From Orobanche coerulescens (Eukaryota; Streptophyta; Magnoliopsida; Lamiales; Orobanchaceae), in assembly GCA_033398695.1 (NCBI GenBank), contig CM065802.1:154180096-154244095 (forward strand): a DNA stretch of 64,000 bases. The letters run 5' to 3'. The notes beneath the pieces were generated by a model. That model made no database searches. It saw only the letters and a list, made by a program, of their open reading frames with translations, and was not told the origin of the DNA. How positions within the stretch are numbered: the stretch's first letter is position 1; every line of letters starts with the position of its first letter. A program made the translations under genes and the position numbers. Below are positions 34,650 through 46,945 of this stretch, piece after piece.

Positions 34650-35179
34650 TACAACCAGAACTACAGTAGTAGTGCTCTCAAAGCTGGTTACAACAACGGA
34701 CTCCTCCGATCGAAATACCAAATTCAAGATACGCATGGAAAGCTCCACAATAAGATTATACTAAGAGATTGAGCTACCATCAAGCCCACACGCGACCATG
34801 AAAAGGGTCAAGACAACAATTACGAATGCGGATACCCACAACATTAGATAATTACAATAATAGCCCAAAATGCCCGAAAATCACGATACGTGATCGAATA
34901 ACCAAACCGAAGTTCATAATACGTCTAACAAAGTTAAAGGGTCTTACGGGAGATCAGAACAACAGTTTCAGACGAGATTTGTAAGAATCAAACTCAAGTG
35001 CGGAAAAGTCGCTAAAAAGCACGGAACCCAACAAAACGACTCCCAAACGAACTCGATCGTCGAAAAGTGCAAAATTAAACATTCTCAGAATGACAAAACG
35101 GTCAGAAGCGAGCCGTCAAAATGGACTCCCGCCGAAAAAAAAAAGAAAATTACTGGAAATCGAAATTGCGGATATTACA

Positions 35180-36290
35180 GATGCAGTGATCACACCAAAG
35201 GGAGAGCATTAATCATAAAAACATTAAGGGCTGGTTTTTTCTGGCCGACGATGAGCAAGAAGGTGTCGATATGGTTAAACATTGCCTAAAGTGTCAAATT
35301 CACGCACCGCTAATACAGATCCCAGCAGATAACATGATCACTATGGGAGCACCATGCCCATTCGCTAAATGGGGGATCGACATTATGGGACAATTAACAG
35401 CTGGCTCAGGAGGAAGGAAGTTTTTAATGGTGGCCATCGATTACTTCAGTAAATGGGTGGAGGCCGAGCCAGTGGCCACCATCACCGAGCAAAGGATAAT
35501 AAGTTTTTTGCTTAACAACAGCTGTTGCGGGTATGGGGTGCCCCAAATACTCATCTCGGATAATGGGACACAATTCAATGGGAAAAGAACCCAATCTGAT
35601 GCAAAGGAATGCACATCAAACAACAATTCGCTGCGGTAGCCCATCCACAGACCAACGGACAAGTAGAAGTCACAAATAGTATAATCTTACAAGGGATAAA
35701 AACCCGCCTGGACAAAGCAGAGGGAGGATGTGTTGATGAACTCAGCTCGGTGCTATGGTCTTACAGAACCACACCTAGGTCGTCAATGGGGGAAACTCCT
35801 TTTAGTATGGTGTATGGGTCCGAAGCAGTAATACCAACAGAGATCAGGGAAATGTCACACCGAGTTTGACTGTTCAATGGGGAAGTGTATGGGTCCAAAG
35901 CAGAGTTCCCGGCAGAGTTCGGGGAAGTGTATGGGTCCGAAGCAGTAATCCCAGGAGAAGAAAACCAATAAATGACGAAGGAAGCACTGGATACCATAGA
36001 AGAAATAAGGGAAATAGATGCGGCACGAATGGAGAGAGACAGAAATTTGACAAAAGCAACTCATGATAAGAAGGTAAAGAAAAGACAGTTCCAAGTCGGA
36101 AACTTGGTACTCAGGCGAGCTGATGCTCTCAGAAAAACAAGGAAGCTAGAAACAAACTGGGAAGGCCTTACAAGGTAATCCAAATCTTTGCAAGGGGAGC
36201 ATACAAAGTCGAAGATATGGAAGGACACCCTATTAAGAAATCTTGGAACATATGCCATTTGAAAAAATATTTTGTGTGAAGAAATGTCGG
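35180..36290 (+). pseudogene. Tat-like integrase core and C-terminus
   Basis: This is the continuation of 16550-16728. Blocks are LRAGFFWPTM, CLKCQIHAPLIQIP, WGIDIMGQL (first Asp), KFLMVAIDYFSKWVEAEPVA, LISDNGTQFN (second Asp), HPQTNGQVEVTN (Glu) and VLWSYRTTPRSSMGETPF. The C-terminal part runs to FEKIFCV near 36280 (HLKKYFV-type end). Frameshifts lie at about 35265, 35600 and 35870. A local near-triplication of the VYGSEAVIPTEI segment sits at about 35808-35955. Confidence 0.85.
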
Positions 36291-36371
36291 GAGATGTCTG
36301 TAATGTTTTAATGAAAGTCCATTATCGAAGAAATCCAAATGTGCAATTCGAACGAACTAAAAAAGCTGACC

Positions 36372-36631
36372 GGGTGAAATGCCCTCAGATTCAAACAGAG
36401 GTGAACTCCCTTAAAAATATGAATGGGTGAAACTCCCTCGGATTCAAACGAGGGTGAACCGCCCTTAAAAATCTAAACTGGTGAAATGCCCTCAGATTCA
36501 AAAAGGGCGAACTGCCCTAATATCTGATTGGGTGAAACGCCCTCAGATTCAAACAAGGGCGAACTGCCCTAAAAACTGATTGGGTGAAACATCCTCATAT
36601 TCAAACAAAGGAAGACTGTCCTAAAAACATG
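36372..36631. repeat. Tat 3' UTR tandem array 1, 50-55 bp x 5
   Basis: Five units open GGGTGAAA(T/C)GCCCTCAGAT and close with a CCCT(T/A)AAAAA stretch. The array starts about 90 bp after the end of pol. Hypervariable tandem repeats in the 3' UTR are established for Tat elements and can seed satellites. Confidence 0.85.
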
Positions 36632-36639
36632 ATCGAACA

Positions 36640-37175
36640 ACGTTAACTTCAAAGAGTTGGTTGACGTAGCCGAGCTATATTAACTTTAAAAAGTTGTTTG
36701 AAGTAGCCGAGCTATATTAACTTCTAAAAAGTTGTTGTTAAAGCCGACCTATGTTAACCTTAAAAATTTGTTTGAAGTATCCGAGCTATATTAATTTCTA
36801 AAGGTTGTTTTTAAAGTCGAGCTACGTTAACTTCAAAGAGTTGTTTGAAGTAGCCGAGCTATAATAACTTTGAAAGGTTGTTAACTTTAAAAGGTTGTTT
36901 GAAGTAGCCGAGTTATATTAACTTCTAAAAGGTTGTTAAAATACGAGCTACATTAACTTCAAAGAGTTGTTTGAAGTAGCCGAGCTATATTAACTTTGAA
37001 AAGTTGTTTAACTTTAAAAGGTTGTTTGAAAGAAGCCGAGCTATATTAACTTCAAGAGGTGGTTTTAAGGGAGAGCTATATCAAAATGAGGTTGTTTTCA
37101 TAGCTGAGTAACACTAACTTTTATATCAAATATCGTGCATATCCGAGCTACATTAACCTTAAAAAGTCTTCATTA
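36640..37175. repeat. Tat 3' UTR tandem array 2, about 40 bp x 12-13
   Basis: Units of roughly 38-45 bp contain TAGCCGAGCTATATTAACTT and AAAGGTTGTTTGAAG, each half AT-rich, with several truncated units. It follows array 1 directly but has an unrelated unit. Confidence 0.85.
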
Positions 37176-37493
37176 AAACGGACATCCGTGCCAGTACAAA
37201 GACAAAAACTAAAATAAGTATACATACAAACAAAACTAAACTACATGCTCGGGAGACCGGGGAGAAGATGAGGGGGAGGCCTCAGGGTCAGCCCCCTCTC
37301 CCCCCCAGTCAGAGCGTCAGGAGCACAAGCCCTGCCATATGAGACAAAGGGGATAGCTGGCAACTCCAAATCCAGACCGGATTCGGTTATGGACTCCCCA
37401 AAAGTGGCTTCCCACCAGGCAGCATCTAGGGACTCATTCACATCGCCCAACCAACCCGGGTGGACAGGATCTCCCTCCAAGGAAGCCTCCCTT
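37176..37493 (-). pseudogene. Tat antisense ORF, C-terminal part
   Basis: The minus-strand frame (37241 to 37493, running on into Angela-2 by chance) gives EASLEGDPVHPGWLGDVNES, AAWWEATFGESITESGLDLE and LPPPHLL-type proline-rich sequence. The strand is opposite to pol. Tat elements such as Grande carry an antisense ORF between pol and the 3' LTR; its function is unknown. Angela-2 (insertion at 37493/46946) separates it from the N-terminal part at 46946-47470. Confidence 0.65.
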
Positions 37494-39461
37494 TGTTTGG
37501 ATTCAGTGCCTAAATTCAAGGCCCAGCGGAAGCGGTAAAACGAAAATTAATTCGATCCGAATCCCTACGAGGATCGATCGAGCTACGTATATACGAATAT
37601 ATAAACGAAAAGCAAGAGTTGTAAGAAACTAACCCTCGAAGTCCGTTGATTAAATGGTAACCTTCTCTTGAGCTATTCCCCAGACTTTGCTTGATCTCTA
37701 CGAATCCAATCCACTCCAAGCCCTTGAACGATCCAACGCCGAAAGCACCGCGTCTCTACTTGCCACGTGCCGGAAAAAATGACCGGAATAACAACACTCG
37801 ATTAACCTCTAAGGTTACGGCTATAATCAAGTGATGAGGCTATTTATTATTGCACTCTAAGTGTATAATATATATCTCTCAATGTATCTTGAATTTCTCC
37901 AAGAAAACTCAAGAACAAGATGAAGAACAAGATGAAGACAATTGAGAAAACTATTTTCTCTCTCTCTCTCTCTCTCCTCAAAACTCACGATGGACTTGGT
38001 GTTAGGATAAGTGAGAGTTGTCTTCCTTTATTCTACTTTCATATCCCACACAATCCCTTTGATCTTTATAATAAGAGATATGAAATCTCTAAGGTGATTA
38101 GTCTTCACCCACCAAAGGAAGACAAAGACTAAAGGTAAGAGATCAAAAGTGGGGCCGGCCTCTAGAAGGAATCCAACGAGTTTGGTTCGTTTTGGACTCC
38201 CGAGAGTCCAAACAGATAAACTCCGATTCTGTTCCGATGTATTTATATCGATTAATTAATCCAATTAATTAATCATATTAAATACATAATAACATAATTA
38301 ATTTCTCCAAGACATAATTACATTCATGAATTAAATTAATCACCCGGTAATTTATTTAATTAATTAGGCCGTAAATTAATTTATCCAATAAATCGATTTA
38401 GACATCCAATGTCCCAAATTAGATATCCAATATCTAATATTCATAATGAGAGATTAAGCTCGATTCATTCGGTCGTCAATCCTATTGCACGACTCGGTAG
38501 GTTCGTCTCAGTCAGTAATGGGAGGAACCAAAGAGTAGTAGCACCACCTAGCCAGCCTGGCGTCCTACACTGTACCCCAACTGAGAACGAATGATAGGGA
38601 TCATTCAAGAACCATTCTGTCGTGAATACCAGTAAACGTATAAACCCTTCTTTCAAATGTCCCGATCAAGTTATAGGGTCACGGTCATTCAAACCCTATG
38701 TGTACTTGACGCTATGCATGCGTTAATGCAAATCGAGAACATTGAGCTCTCGTGTATCTAATACAACTAGATCCAATACTTTGGCCAAAGACTTATGATA
38801 TCATCTGCCTATAACCGCATAGGACATATAACCCGCTCACTAACGGGAGAAATAATTCTATCTTGGTATTCAGTAGGACCTGCTACTTGCCCGTTAAGAT
38901 GCACATCGAGGTTGACCCCCACCTCCCGGTTTATAGGGTCGAAGTACTCTAATGAATATCTTAACGTCACAAGCACATCTTTACTAAATCCTCAAGCCGA
39001 AGGTTCATGAATACCTATTCCAACATTTCGATTCCATCATTGACATCCGTGTGACGAATCGAGGGTGAGTCGATTTGAGTATACTAATCTAATTAGCATA
39101 CCTATAACGTGTGCTCCCACTAACCATTAGTGTTCGAAAGGCACTCTCCATGTCAAAGAACACGTCATACAAGTCTTCACATAAACTTAACGCCCAATCA
39201 AGTTTCATCGACTTGCGAACGATTAATTATTTGAGCTATAAACCTTTCCAGTGCCCACCCCCTTATCCAATAAGGAGTGGAACGTTTTTCTCTCAAATAC
39301 ATGGACTAGTTTTTATATGTATATTTACGAGTTAGGAATGCCAGTAACTGCCAGTAAATAAAGAAACATCCATTGCCTTATATTTAATGATTTACATAAT
39401 TACAAGTATAATGCCCTCACTCAACATCCCCTGAGTGGCATTCGAGGGCATACTCCTAACA
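37494..39461 (-). repeat. Angela-2 3' LTR
   Basis: TGTTTGGATTCAGTGCC to CTCCTAACA, 1968 bp. It includes a CT-dinucleotide run at about 37958-37977, longer than the matching run in the partner LTR. Confidence 0.92.
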
Positions 39462-39474
39462 ATCTACCACTTGC

Positions 39475-42246
39475 ACTTAATGCCACACACTATGGTATCT
39501 AATACCCATGTTCTCCAGATGACGCTCCAAGCTAGTATAAGAAAGTGGCTTGGTCAGTGGATCAACGACGTTGTCGGCCGAGTCTACTCTGTGCAGCACA
39601 ATGTATCCCTTGCAAACAAATTCTCTTACGAGATGATACTTCCTCTCAATATGTTTGGTGCTGTTGTGAAACCTCGGGTCCTTGGCCTGTGCTACAGCTC
39701 AATCATTGTCGCAGTACAGCGGAATAGGCAGCTCAGCACATGGTATCACTTGAAGTTCTCCCAGAAACTTCTTAATCCAGAACCCTTTCTTGGAAGCCTC
39801 CGAGGCTGCTTGATACTCAGCCTGACAGGTGGAATCAGCAGTCGCGCTTTTCTTGGCACTATGCCAAGATACTGCTCCTCCATTAAGAGTAAATATATAT
39901 CCAGAAGTAGACATCGAGTCGTCCTTCAGTCCTTGGAAGTCCGAATCAGTGAATCCCACCACATCCAATTCTCCACCGCCATACATCATAACCATATCTC
40001 TAGTCCTTCTTAAGTACTTGAGAACATTCTTTACGGCAGTCCAATATTCCCTACCTGGGTTTGCCTGAAACCTACTCACCACGCTTACATCATGCGCGAT
40101 GTCAGGTCTTAAGGCTACCCACGGCCGAAGCATATGGTATATTTCTCATTTCCTTTCGTTGTTCCTCACTTTGAGGACACATCTTCAAGAAGAGTTTTAT
40201 TCCATGTCGCATCGGTAGAAACCCTCTTTTGGAATCATCCATCTTAAATCGCTTTAGGATTTTATATATATAGAGGGCTTGGGAAAGACCTATTGTTCTC
40301 TTCGCTCTATCTCGGTAGAGCTGAATACCAAGAATATAGGTTGCTTCTCCCAAGTCTTTCATGGAAAAATTACTCGAAATCCAAGCTTTCACAGAACTAA
40401 GCATTCCCACATCATTTCCTATTAGTAGAATGTCATCTACACATAGTACTAAGAATGAGATCTTGCTCCCACTAACCCTCTTGTATACACAAGGTTCCTC
40501 TTCATTTTGCACGAAGTCAAACTCTTTGACCGCCTCGTAAAAACGAAGGTTCCAACTACGCGACGCTTGCTTCAGTCCATAAATGGAACGCTGAAGCTTA
40601 CACACTTTCTGAATATCGACTTCGGACACAAAGCCTTTAGGCTGCTCCATATAGATTTCCTCCTCGAGGAATCCATTAAGGAAAGCCGTCTTTACGTCCA
40701 TTTCCCATATCTCATAATCATGGTAGGCAGCTATAGCAAGCATCATGTGAATAGACTTGATCATGGCTACGGGTGAGAAGGTATCATGGTAATCGATCCC
40801 TTCTTTCTGGGTATAACCCTTTGCCACAAGCCTGGCCTTATAGGCGTCAACCTTGCCATCACCATCAGTCTTTCTCTTGTAGATCCACTTGTTCCCAATA
40901 GGCATTATGCCCCCAGGGCGGACTACTAGAGTCCAGACCTGATTTGCATGTATCGAGTCTATCTCAGCTTCCATAGCTTCACGCCATTTCGCGGAGTCTA
41001 CATCCACCATCGCTTGGTCATAGGTCATTGGGTCAATCTCTTGGCCATCACTTGGAACCTCATGGAGACCCAGCTCCTCCAAGTGCACAAGCCCATACCT
41101 CTCAGGTAAATGAGACACCCTACTAGACCTACAAGGTGGTTGTACTTGTGTTTCAGAAGGTTCGGTTCCAGTTTCTTGCACAGGTGTCTCTCGAGGAGTT
41201 TCATTGTATTCTACTAAAGAAATACTTCTACCTGCTCCGCCTTCCTGAATGAACTCATCTTCCAGGAAGTGTGCTTGTAAAGCAACAACGATCTTTCGAT
41301 CTTCGGGCATGTAGAATAGATATCCCATCGTCCGAGATGGGAATCCAATCAAACATCCCTTCGCGGACCTAGCTTCCAACTTCTCCACCTTAGTCTTCTT
41401 GACATAGGCGGGACATTCCCAAATCTTAATATGATTAAGACTTGGTTTCCTGCCCTCCCACATCTCATGTGGAGTTTTAGGAATGGATTTTGAAGGACAT
41501 TTGTTCAAGATGTAAGTGGCAGTCAGGAGTGCATACCCCCACAAGTAAATCGGTAAGTCAGTATAGCCCAGCATGGAACGGACCATGTTCAACAAGGTCC
41601 AATTCCTTCTTTCTGACACACCATTTAACTGAGGAGTACCTGGTTGTGAAACTATTCCATGTTCCTTAAGGAACTCGTCAAACTCCGTACTCATATACTC
41701 GCCACCTTGGTCCGACCGAAGTGCTTTGATATGATTACCAGTTTGTTTCTCGACTAGGGCCTTGAATTCTTGGAATTTCTCAAAGGCCTCGGATTTATGT
41801 TTCATTAAGTATACATAACCATACCGAGTATGATCATCCGTAAACGAAATGAAATATTGATATCCGTCACGTGCTGCTTCCAAAGCACCACATACGTCGG
41901 TATGGATTAATCCCAGTTTATCAGCGGCTCTTTCAAAAGTCCCTGTGAAGGGGGACTTAGTCATTTTGCCTTTAAGGAAAGATTCACAAGTAGGAAAGGG
42001 ATTCGATCCTAATGAACCCATAAGTCCATCTTTTTCCATCTTGTAAACCTTGGTCTGACCAACATGACCAAGTCTAAGATGCCATTTCAAAACTTGATTG
42101 GTTTCATCCCTACCACGTTTTCTAGTCATAGTATTCACAACTACTTTGTTGCTGATATTTAGATGATACAATCCATTTAACAATGTAGCAGTACCCACTA
42201 GTTTATTTCTGAAATATATTTTGCAGGAACCATCACCAATGAAAAA
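39475..42246 (-). pseudogene. pol: Angela-2 pol: integrase, RT, RNase H
   Basis: The frame from 42198 to 40102 (698 residues) covers integrase (HLRLGHVG, HTDVCG, SDQGGEY, NGVSERRNWTLL) and RT. It ends where a deletion of about 20 bp in RNase H (near 40110) shifts the frame; the rest is at 39699-40133. Two catalytic-site changes stand out against Angela-1: the zinc motif CESC is CESF, and the RT box YVDD is CVDD. One TGA at 42247-42249 is all that separates this frame from gag-protease upstream. Confidence 0.9.
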
Positions 42247-43327
42247 TCAAAAGCCTTTTCGGTCCATGACCGGAATGGATACAATGTTTCTATGCCCCTT
42301 GGGCAAAACATGTACATATTCTAAAGTCAAAACAAAGACGGATTCTAAACCCAAAAGAAGTGATCCTATGTCGGTCGCCTCGACACTATGCCCGCTCCCG
42401 ACTATGAGCATAACTTCTCCAGCTCCAAGCCTCCTACTTTGTTCCAGATCCTGATTCACGGTACAAATATGAGAACTAGCACCAGAATCTAGTATCGAGG
42501 AGGTAGAAAATACAGTTGCAGAACAATTTATTTCCAGAACTAAAAGTTCTGTACCTGAAGTGCCATGAAGAATCGGACAGTCTCTAGCCCAGTGGCCCAA
42601 CTCACCACACTTGAGACAGGCATCCTTCTTCTTCTTGTTCTTCGGAACTTTCGGGGCCTTGCCCTTACCTTTAAGGTCCTTAACTTGTGGTCCAATCTGC
42701 TTCTTGGTCTTTTTCTTCTTATTCTTAGACTTCCGAAGTCTAGAAGAAATCACAAGGGCAGACTCCTGCATCCGTAGAGTCTTCATCTGAGACTGAGCGG
42801 TCACCAGTTTTTTCATTAGCCCAGCTAAGTTACATGCAATCTCATTGCAGTTGAAGTTCATAACAAACTGTGAGAAGGAATCAGGGAGAGACTGAAGGAT
42901 AAGGTCGGTTTGGAGAGAAGTATCAATTTTAAAATCAAGAGCCTCCAATCTCTCAATCATGGATATCATTTTGAGGACGTGTTCCCCAACCTTCTCACCT
43001 TCCTTCATCCTTGCACCGAACAGTTGCTTGGATATCTCATATCTAGCAGTTCTGCTGTGCTCACCATAAAGTTCGATTAAGTGAGATAGAATCTGCCTAG
43101 CAGAAGTGGAGAGCTCTCTGAAGCTCATTATACATAGAAGCCATCATGTAAGCATGGACTTTTATGTCATCCTTAACCCACTTTTTGTGGTTTTCGATCT
43201 CTTCCTGATTGGCTCTGGTCCGCACTGGAGGCGCCGGAATATCAGTCTCCAAGACGTATCCCAGTGCCTCTATACTGAGGACAATCATCAGATTGCGGAG
43301 CCAGTCCACAAAGTTTGGTCCAATCAA
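42247..43327 (-). pseudogene. gag: Angela-2 gag and protease
   Basis: ORF 43128-42247 (293 residues) holds the Gag body (LQTDLILQSLPDSFSQFV), the knuckle CLKCGELGHWARDCP at about residue 170, and an intact protease site, DSGASSHIC, at about residue 213. The N-terminal part is in another frame (43327-43097, FVDWLRNLMIVLSIEALGYV). A deletion of about 10 bp near 43105-43110, relative to Angela-1, explains the shift. Confidence 0.88.
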
Positions 43328-44953
43328 GGTGTTCTACTCGAGTAGAATTGCGAGTGGATTCATTGTCATATTGAGAGTTATGTCTGCATTAAGTATAACA
43401 GATGAATTAGTGACTCGTTTAATTATGTTCTGAGTATAGAATTAAGGTCTTTTCTATTCTTGTTACCCAGCTCCCACTATTTTTATCAGAACAACACACT
43501 CCCATGTGAAATCTGGAAGTATCGTCGCACTACTTCATAGTGGTGATCAAGTTCTTTATAAATCTTAATAGAGGGCAACCGAATAGGTTTATAGTCTATT
43601 AATTTTCATAAAGTGGTGTCCAACACCAACCCATCTAATGGATGATTCGATCTTCTTTTCCCCTTGTTCACTCCCCTCAACCTATACGGTTTCTATGGTT
43701 TGTGAACAAGTTAAGTTTATACCATCGATGTAAATCAGTTTCACAATTGAATCTTATCCGACAACCAATAAGGTTTCTAGGGATAAAATTTGCTCCAAAC
43801 GAAGGCATCCAATGCGCTCCCGGTAATTTATCCGTCCTCCCCGAACGACTACCCCGATAACTCGGAAGCATAGCACATCCGGTTTGGATTTCAATTTTCC
43901 GAAAACTCGATGGAAGGAAGGAAAACCTTGAAACCTTATAAACTTAATAATGTGTTGTGGGAGAATTTTCACGATTAACGTTACACTTTGCACATTAATC
44001 ATTTTAGCGTGTTTGTGGCATTCATACAATATGAAAAAACCATTCACAACCTAGTTGCTACCAACATGTGGTTCATGGACCGTTTCTAGAAAACAAAAAC
44101 TCTGTAATCTAATTACAAGTATTCGTCTTGAATCTTCATCTTCTCAAAATGTATCTTCCTCCGGTCTTCGTCATTACATATAAACTTTACATTGAAAATT
44201 GCATCCTAGATACAAATATTTCTAGTAAAATAAATAGGCTCAAAACAGCCTTTACAACCCAATCGAATAAAACGAACGATTCAAACACTAAGTCCATGAA
44301 CCACATCCCCATTCAAAAGCATTCATCCAATAAATACAAAAAAATGGAAAGCGTAGAGATACATTGATCCAATCAACAATACGAACCGATCCAATCGATT
44401 CACATAATCGGTAATATGAAAACATTCAAAATAATTCGTCGATCACAAGTATTCCAATAAATCAATTTTCCCTTATAAAATGAAATACCATAAATCATTT
44501 TAATCATATTAAATCCAATTTAAAATGTGGGAAATCATTTTTAGGAATACACGAAGCAAACAAGCCCGAAACGGGTCCGAAATGGGCTGAACCGCGCTCG
44601 AAACGCCACCAGGCAGTATGCAGGGCTGCCCAGCGGCCCCCTGAGCCTGGGCCGCGACCCCAAGCACAGAATCATGCCATGCGGGCTGCAACAGCCCTGG
44701 GACGCGGGCCCCTGCTTCCGAAACCCTCCCGGACCGTCCACCGACATTTCGGGGCTAGTTTTTCAACCGGATATCCAATATCTATATTCTCCAACATTCA
44801 TATCTTCAATATAAATCATATTTCCAAGAAATTAAGATTTATATTTAGACATAAAAACATATACCAAGATTATGACTAAAATGATTCCAAATCATTCACC
44901 ATCTAATCAAGCATTCCAAATGCTAATATCGTATATACGATCGCAAGACCTAC
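43328..44953 (-). other. Angela-2 untranslated leader
   Basis: AT-rich leader without credible ORFs. It matches the Angela-1 leader from 43328 to about 44340, then diverges with different indels, including a GC-rich part around 44565-44750. Confidence 0.6.
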
Positions 44954-44965
44954 GCTCCGATACCA
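44954..44965 (-). other. Primer-binding site of Angela-2
   Basis: The minus strand reads TGGTATCGGAGC, one mismatch from the initiator-Met site in Angela-1. Confidence 0.88.
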
Positions 44966-44966
44966 C

Positions 44967-46940
44967 TATTGGGATTCGGTGCCTAAATCGAAGGCCCAGC
45001 AGAAGCGGTAAAGCAAAAATTAATTCGATCTGAATCCCTACGATGATCGATCGAGCTACGTATATACGAATATATAGACGAAAAGCAAGAGTTGTAAGAA
45101 ACTAACCCTCGAAGTCCGTTGATTAAATGGTAACCTTCTCTTGAGCTATTCCCCAAGCTTTGCTTGATCTCTACGAATCCAATCCGCTCCAAGCCCTTGA
45201 ATGATCCAACACCGAAAGCACCGCGTCTCTACTTGCCACGCGCCGAAAAAAATGACCGGAATAACAACACTCGATTAACCTCTAAGGTTACGGATAGAAT
45301 CAAGTGATGAAGTTTTTTATTATTGCACTCTAAGTGTATAATATATATCTCTCAATGTATCTTGAATTTCTCCAAGAAAACTCAAGAACAAGATGAAGAA
45401 CAAGATGAAGACAATTGAGAAAACTATTTTCTCTCTCTCTTCTCAAAACTCACGATGGACTTGGTGTTAAGATAAGTGAGAGTTGTCTTCCTTTATTCTA
45501 CTTTCATATCCCACACAATCCCTTTAATCCTTATAATAAGAGATATGAAATATCTAAGGTGATTAATCTTCACCCACCAAAGGAAGACAAAGACTAAAGG
45601 TAAGAGATCAAAAGTTGTGCCGGCCTCTAGAAGGAATCCGATGAGTTTGGTTCGTTTCGGACTCTCGAGAGTCCAAACAGATAAACTCCAATTCCGTTCC
45701 GATGTATTTATATCGATTAATTAATCTAATTAATTAATCATATTAAATACATAATGATAAAATTAATTTCTCCAAGAAATAATTACATTCATGAATTAAA
45801 TTAATCACTCGGTAATTTAATTAATTAATTAGGCTATAAATTAATTTATCCAATAAATCAATTTAGACATCCAATGTCCCAAATTAGATATCCGATATAT
45901 AATATTCATAATTAGAGATTAAGCTCGATTTATTCTGTCGTCAATCATATTACGCGACTCGGTAGGTTCGTCTCAGTCAGTAATGGGAGGAACCAAAGAG
46001 TAGTAGCACCACCTAGCCAGCCTGGCGGCCTACACTATATCCCAACTGAGAACGAATGATAGGGATCATTCAAGAACCATTCTGTCGTGAATACCAGTAA
46101 ACGTATAAACCCTTCTTTCAAATGTCCCGATCAAGTTATAGGGTCACGGTCTGTCAAACCCTATCTGTACTTGACGCTATGCATGCGTTAATGCAAATCA
46201 AGATCATTGATCTCTCGTGTATCTAATACAACTAGCTCCAATGCTTTGGCCAAATACTTATGATCTCATCTGCCAATAATCGCATAGGACATATAACCAG
46301 CTCACTAACGTGAGAAATAATTCTATCTTGGTATTCAGTAGGACCTGCTACTTGCCCGTTAAGATGCACGTCGAGGTTGACCCCCACCTCCCGGTTTATA
46401 GGGTCGAACTACTCTAATGAAAATCTTAACGTCACAAGCACATCCCTACTAAATCCTCAAGTCGAAGGTTCACGAATACCTATCACAACCTTTCGATTCC
46501 GTCATTGACTGTCCCAGAGTGAAATCCATGTGACGAATCGAGGGTGAGTCGGTTCGAGTATACTAATCCAATTAGCATACCTATAACGTGTGCTCCCACT
46601 AACCATTAGTGTTCGACAGGCACTCTCCATGTCAAAGAACACGTCATAGAAGTCTTCACATAAACTTAACGCCCAGTCAAGTTTCATCGACATGGGAACG
46701 ATTAAGTATTTGAGCTATAAACTTTTCCAGTGCTGACCCCCTTATCCAATAAGGAGTGGAACATTTTGCTCTCAAATACACGGACTAGTTTCTATATATA
46801 TATTTACGAGTTAGGAATGCTAGTAACTGCTAGTAAATAAAGAAACACCCATTGCCTTATATTTAATGATTTAGATAATTATAAGTACAATGCCCTAACT
46901 CAACATCCTCTGAGCGGCATTTGAGGGCATAATCCTAACA
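44967..46940 (-). repeat. Angela-2 5' LTR
   Basis: 1974 bp, begins TATTGGGATTCGG (mutated TG) and ends ATCCTAACA. Confidence 0.92.
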
Positions 46941-46945
46941 CCCTT

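Larger units (their letters stand above)
16729..35179 (-). mobile_element. B1: non-autonomous gypsy-like LTR element (family B), interrupted
   Basis: It has two TGTAACACCCCC...GGATATTACA LTRs (16729-29797, containing the CACTA dimer, and 32483-35179). These flank a 2.7-kb internal region with no polymerase genes. The initiator-Met primer site beside the right LTR and a purine tract beside the left LTR set a minus orientation. The flanks show GATGG/GATGC. About 2.7-kb LTRs with a mostly non-coding interior fit the LARD class, which relies on enzymes from another element. Only degraded gag zinc knuckles remain inside. Confidence 0.88.
32483..35179 (-). repeat. B1 5' LTR
   Basis: 2697 bp, TGTAACACCCCC to GGATATTACA, with a TATA box at 34338-34345. 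It contains a two-unit tandem repeat (33238-33430) and an AT dinucleotide run at 33556-33586, longer than the matching run at 17990-18008. Confidence 0.9.
37494..46940 (-). mobile_element. Angela-2, Ty1/copia LTR retrotransposon, complete but defective
   Basis: Same family and orientation as Angela-1. LTRs 37494-39461 (1968 bp) and 44967-46940 (1974 bp), target duplication CCCTT (37489-37493, 46941-46945). The right LTR begins TATTGG, so the canonical TG end has mutated. It interrupts the antisense ORF of the Tat element. It carries fewer coding lesions than Angela-1 in gag and protease, but key residues in integrase and RT are changed. Confidence 0.93.

Noticed and set aside
37241..37519. 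Stand-alone 92-residue host gene on the minus strand
   Set aside because: Its first codons lie in the Angela-2 LTR; the remainder is the C-terminal part of the Tat antisense ORF.
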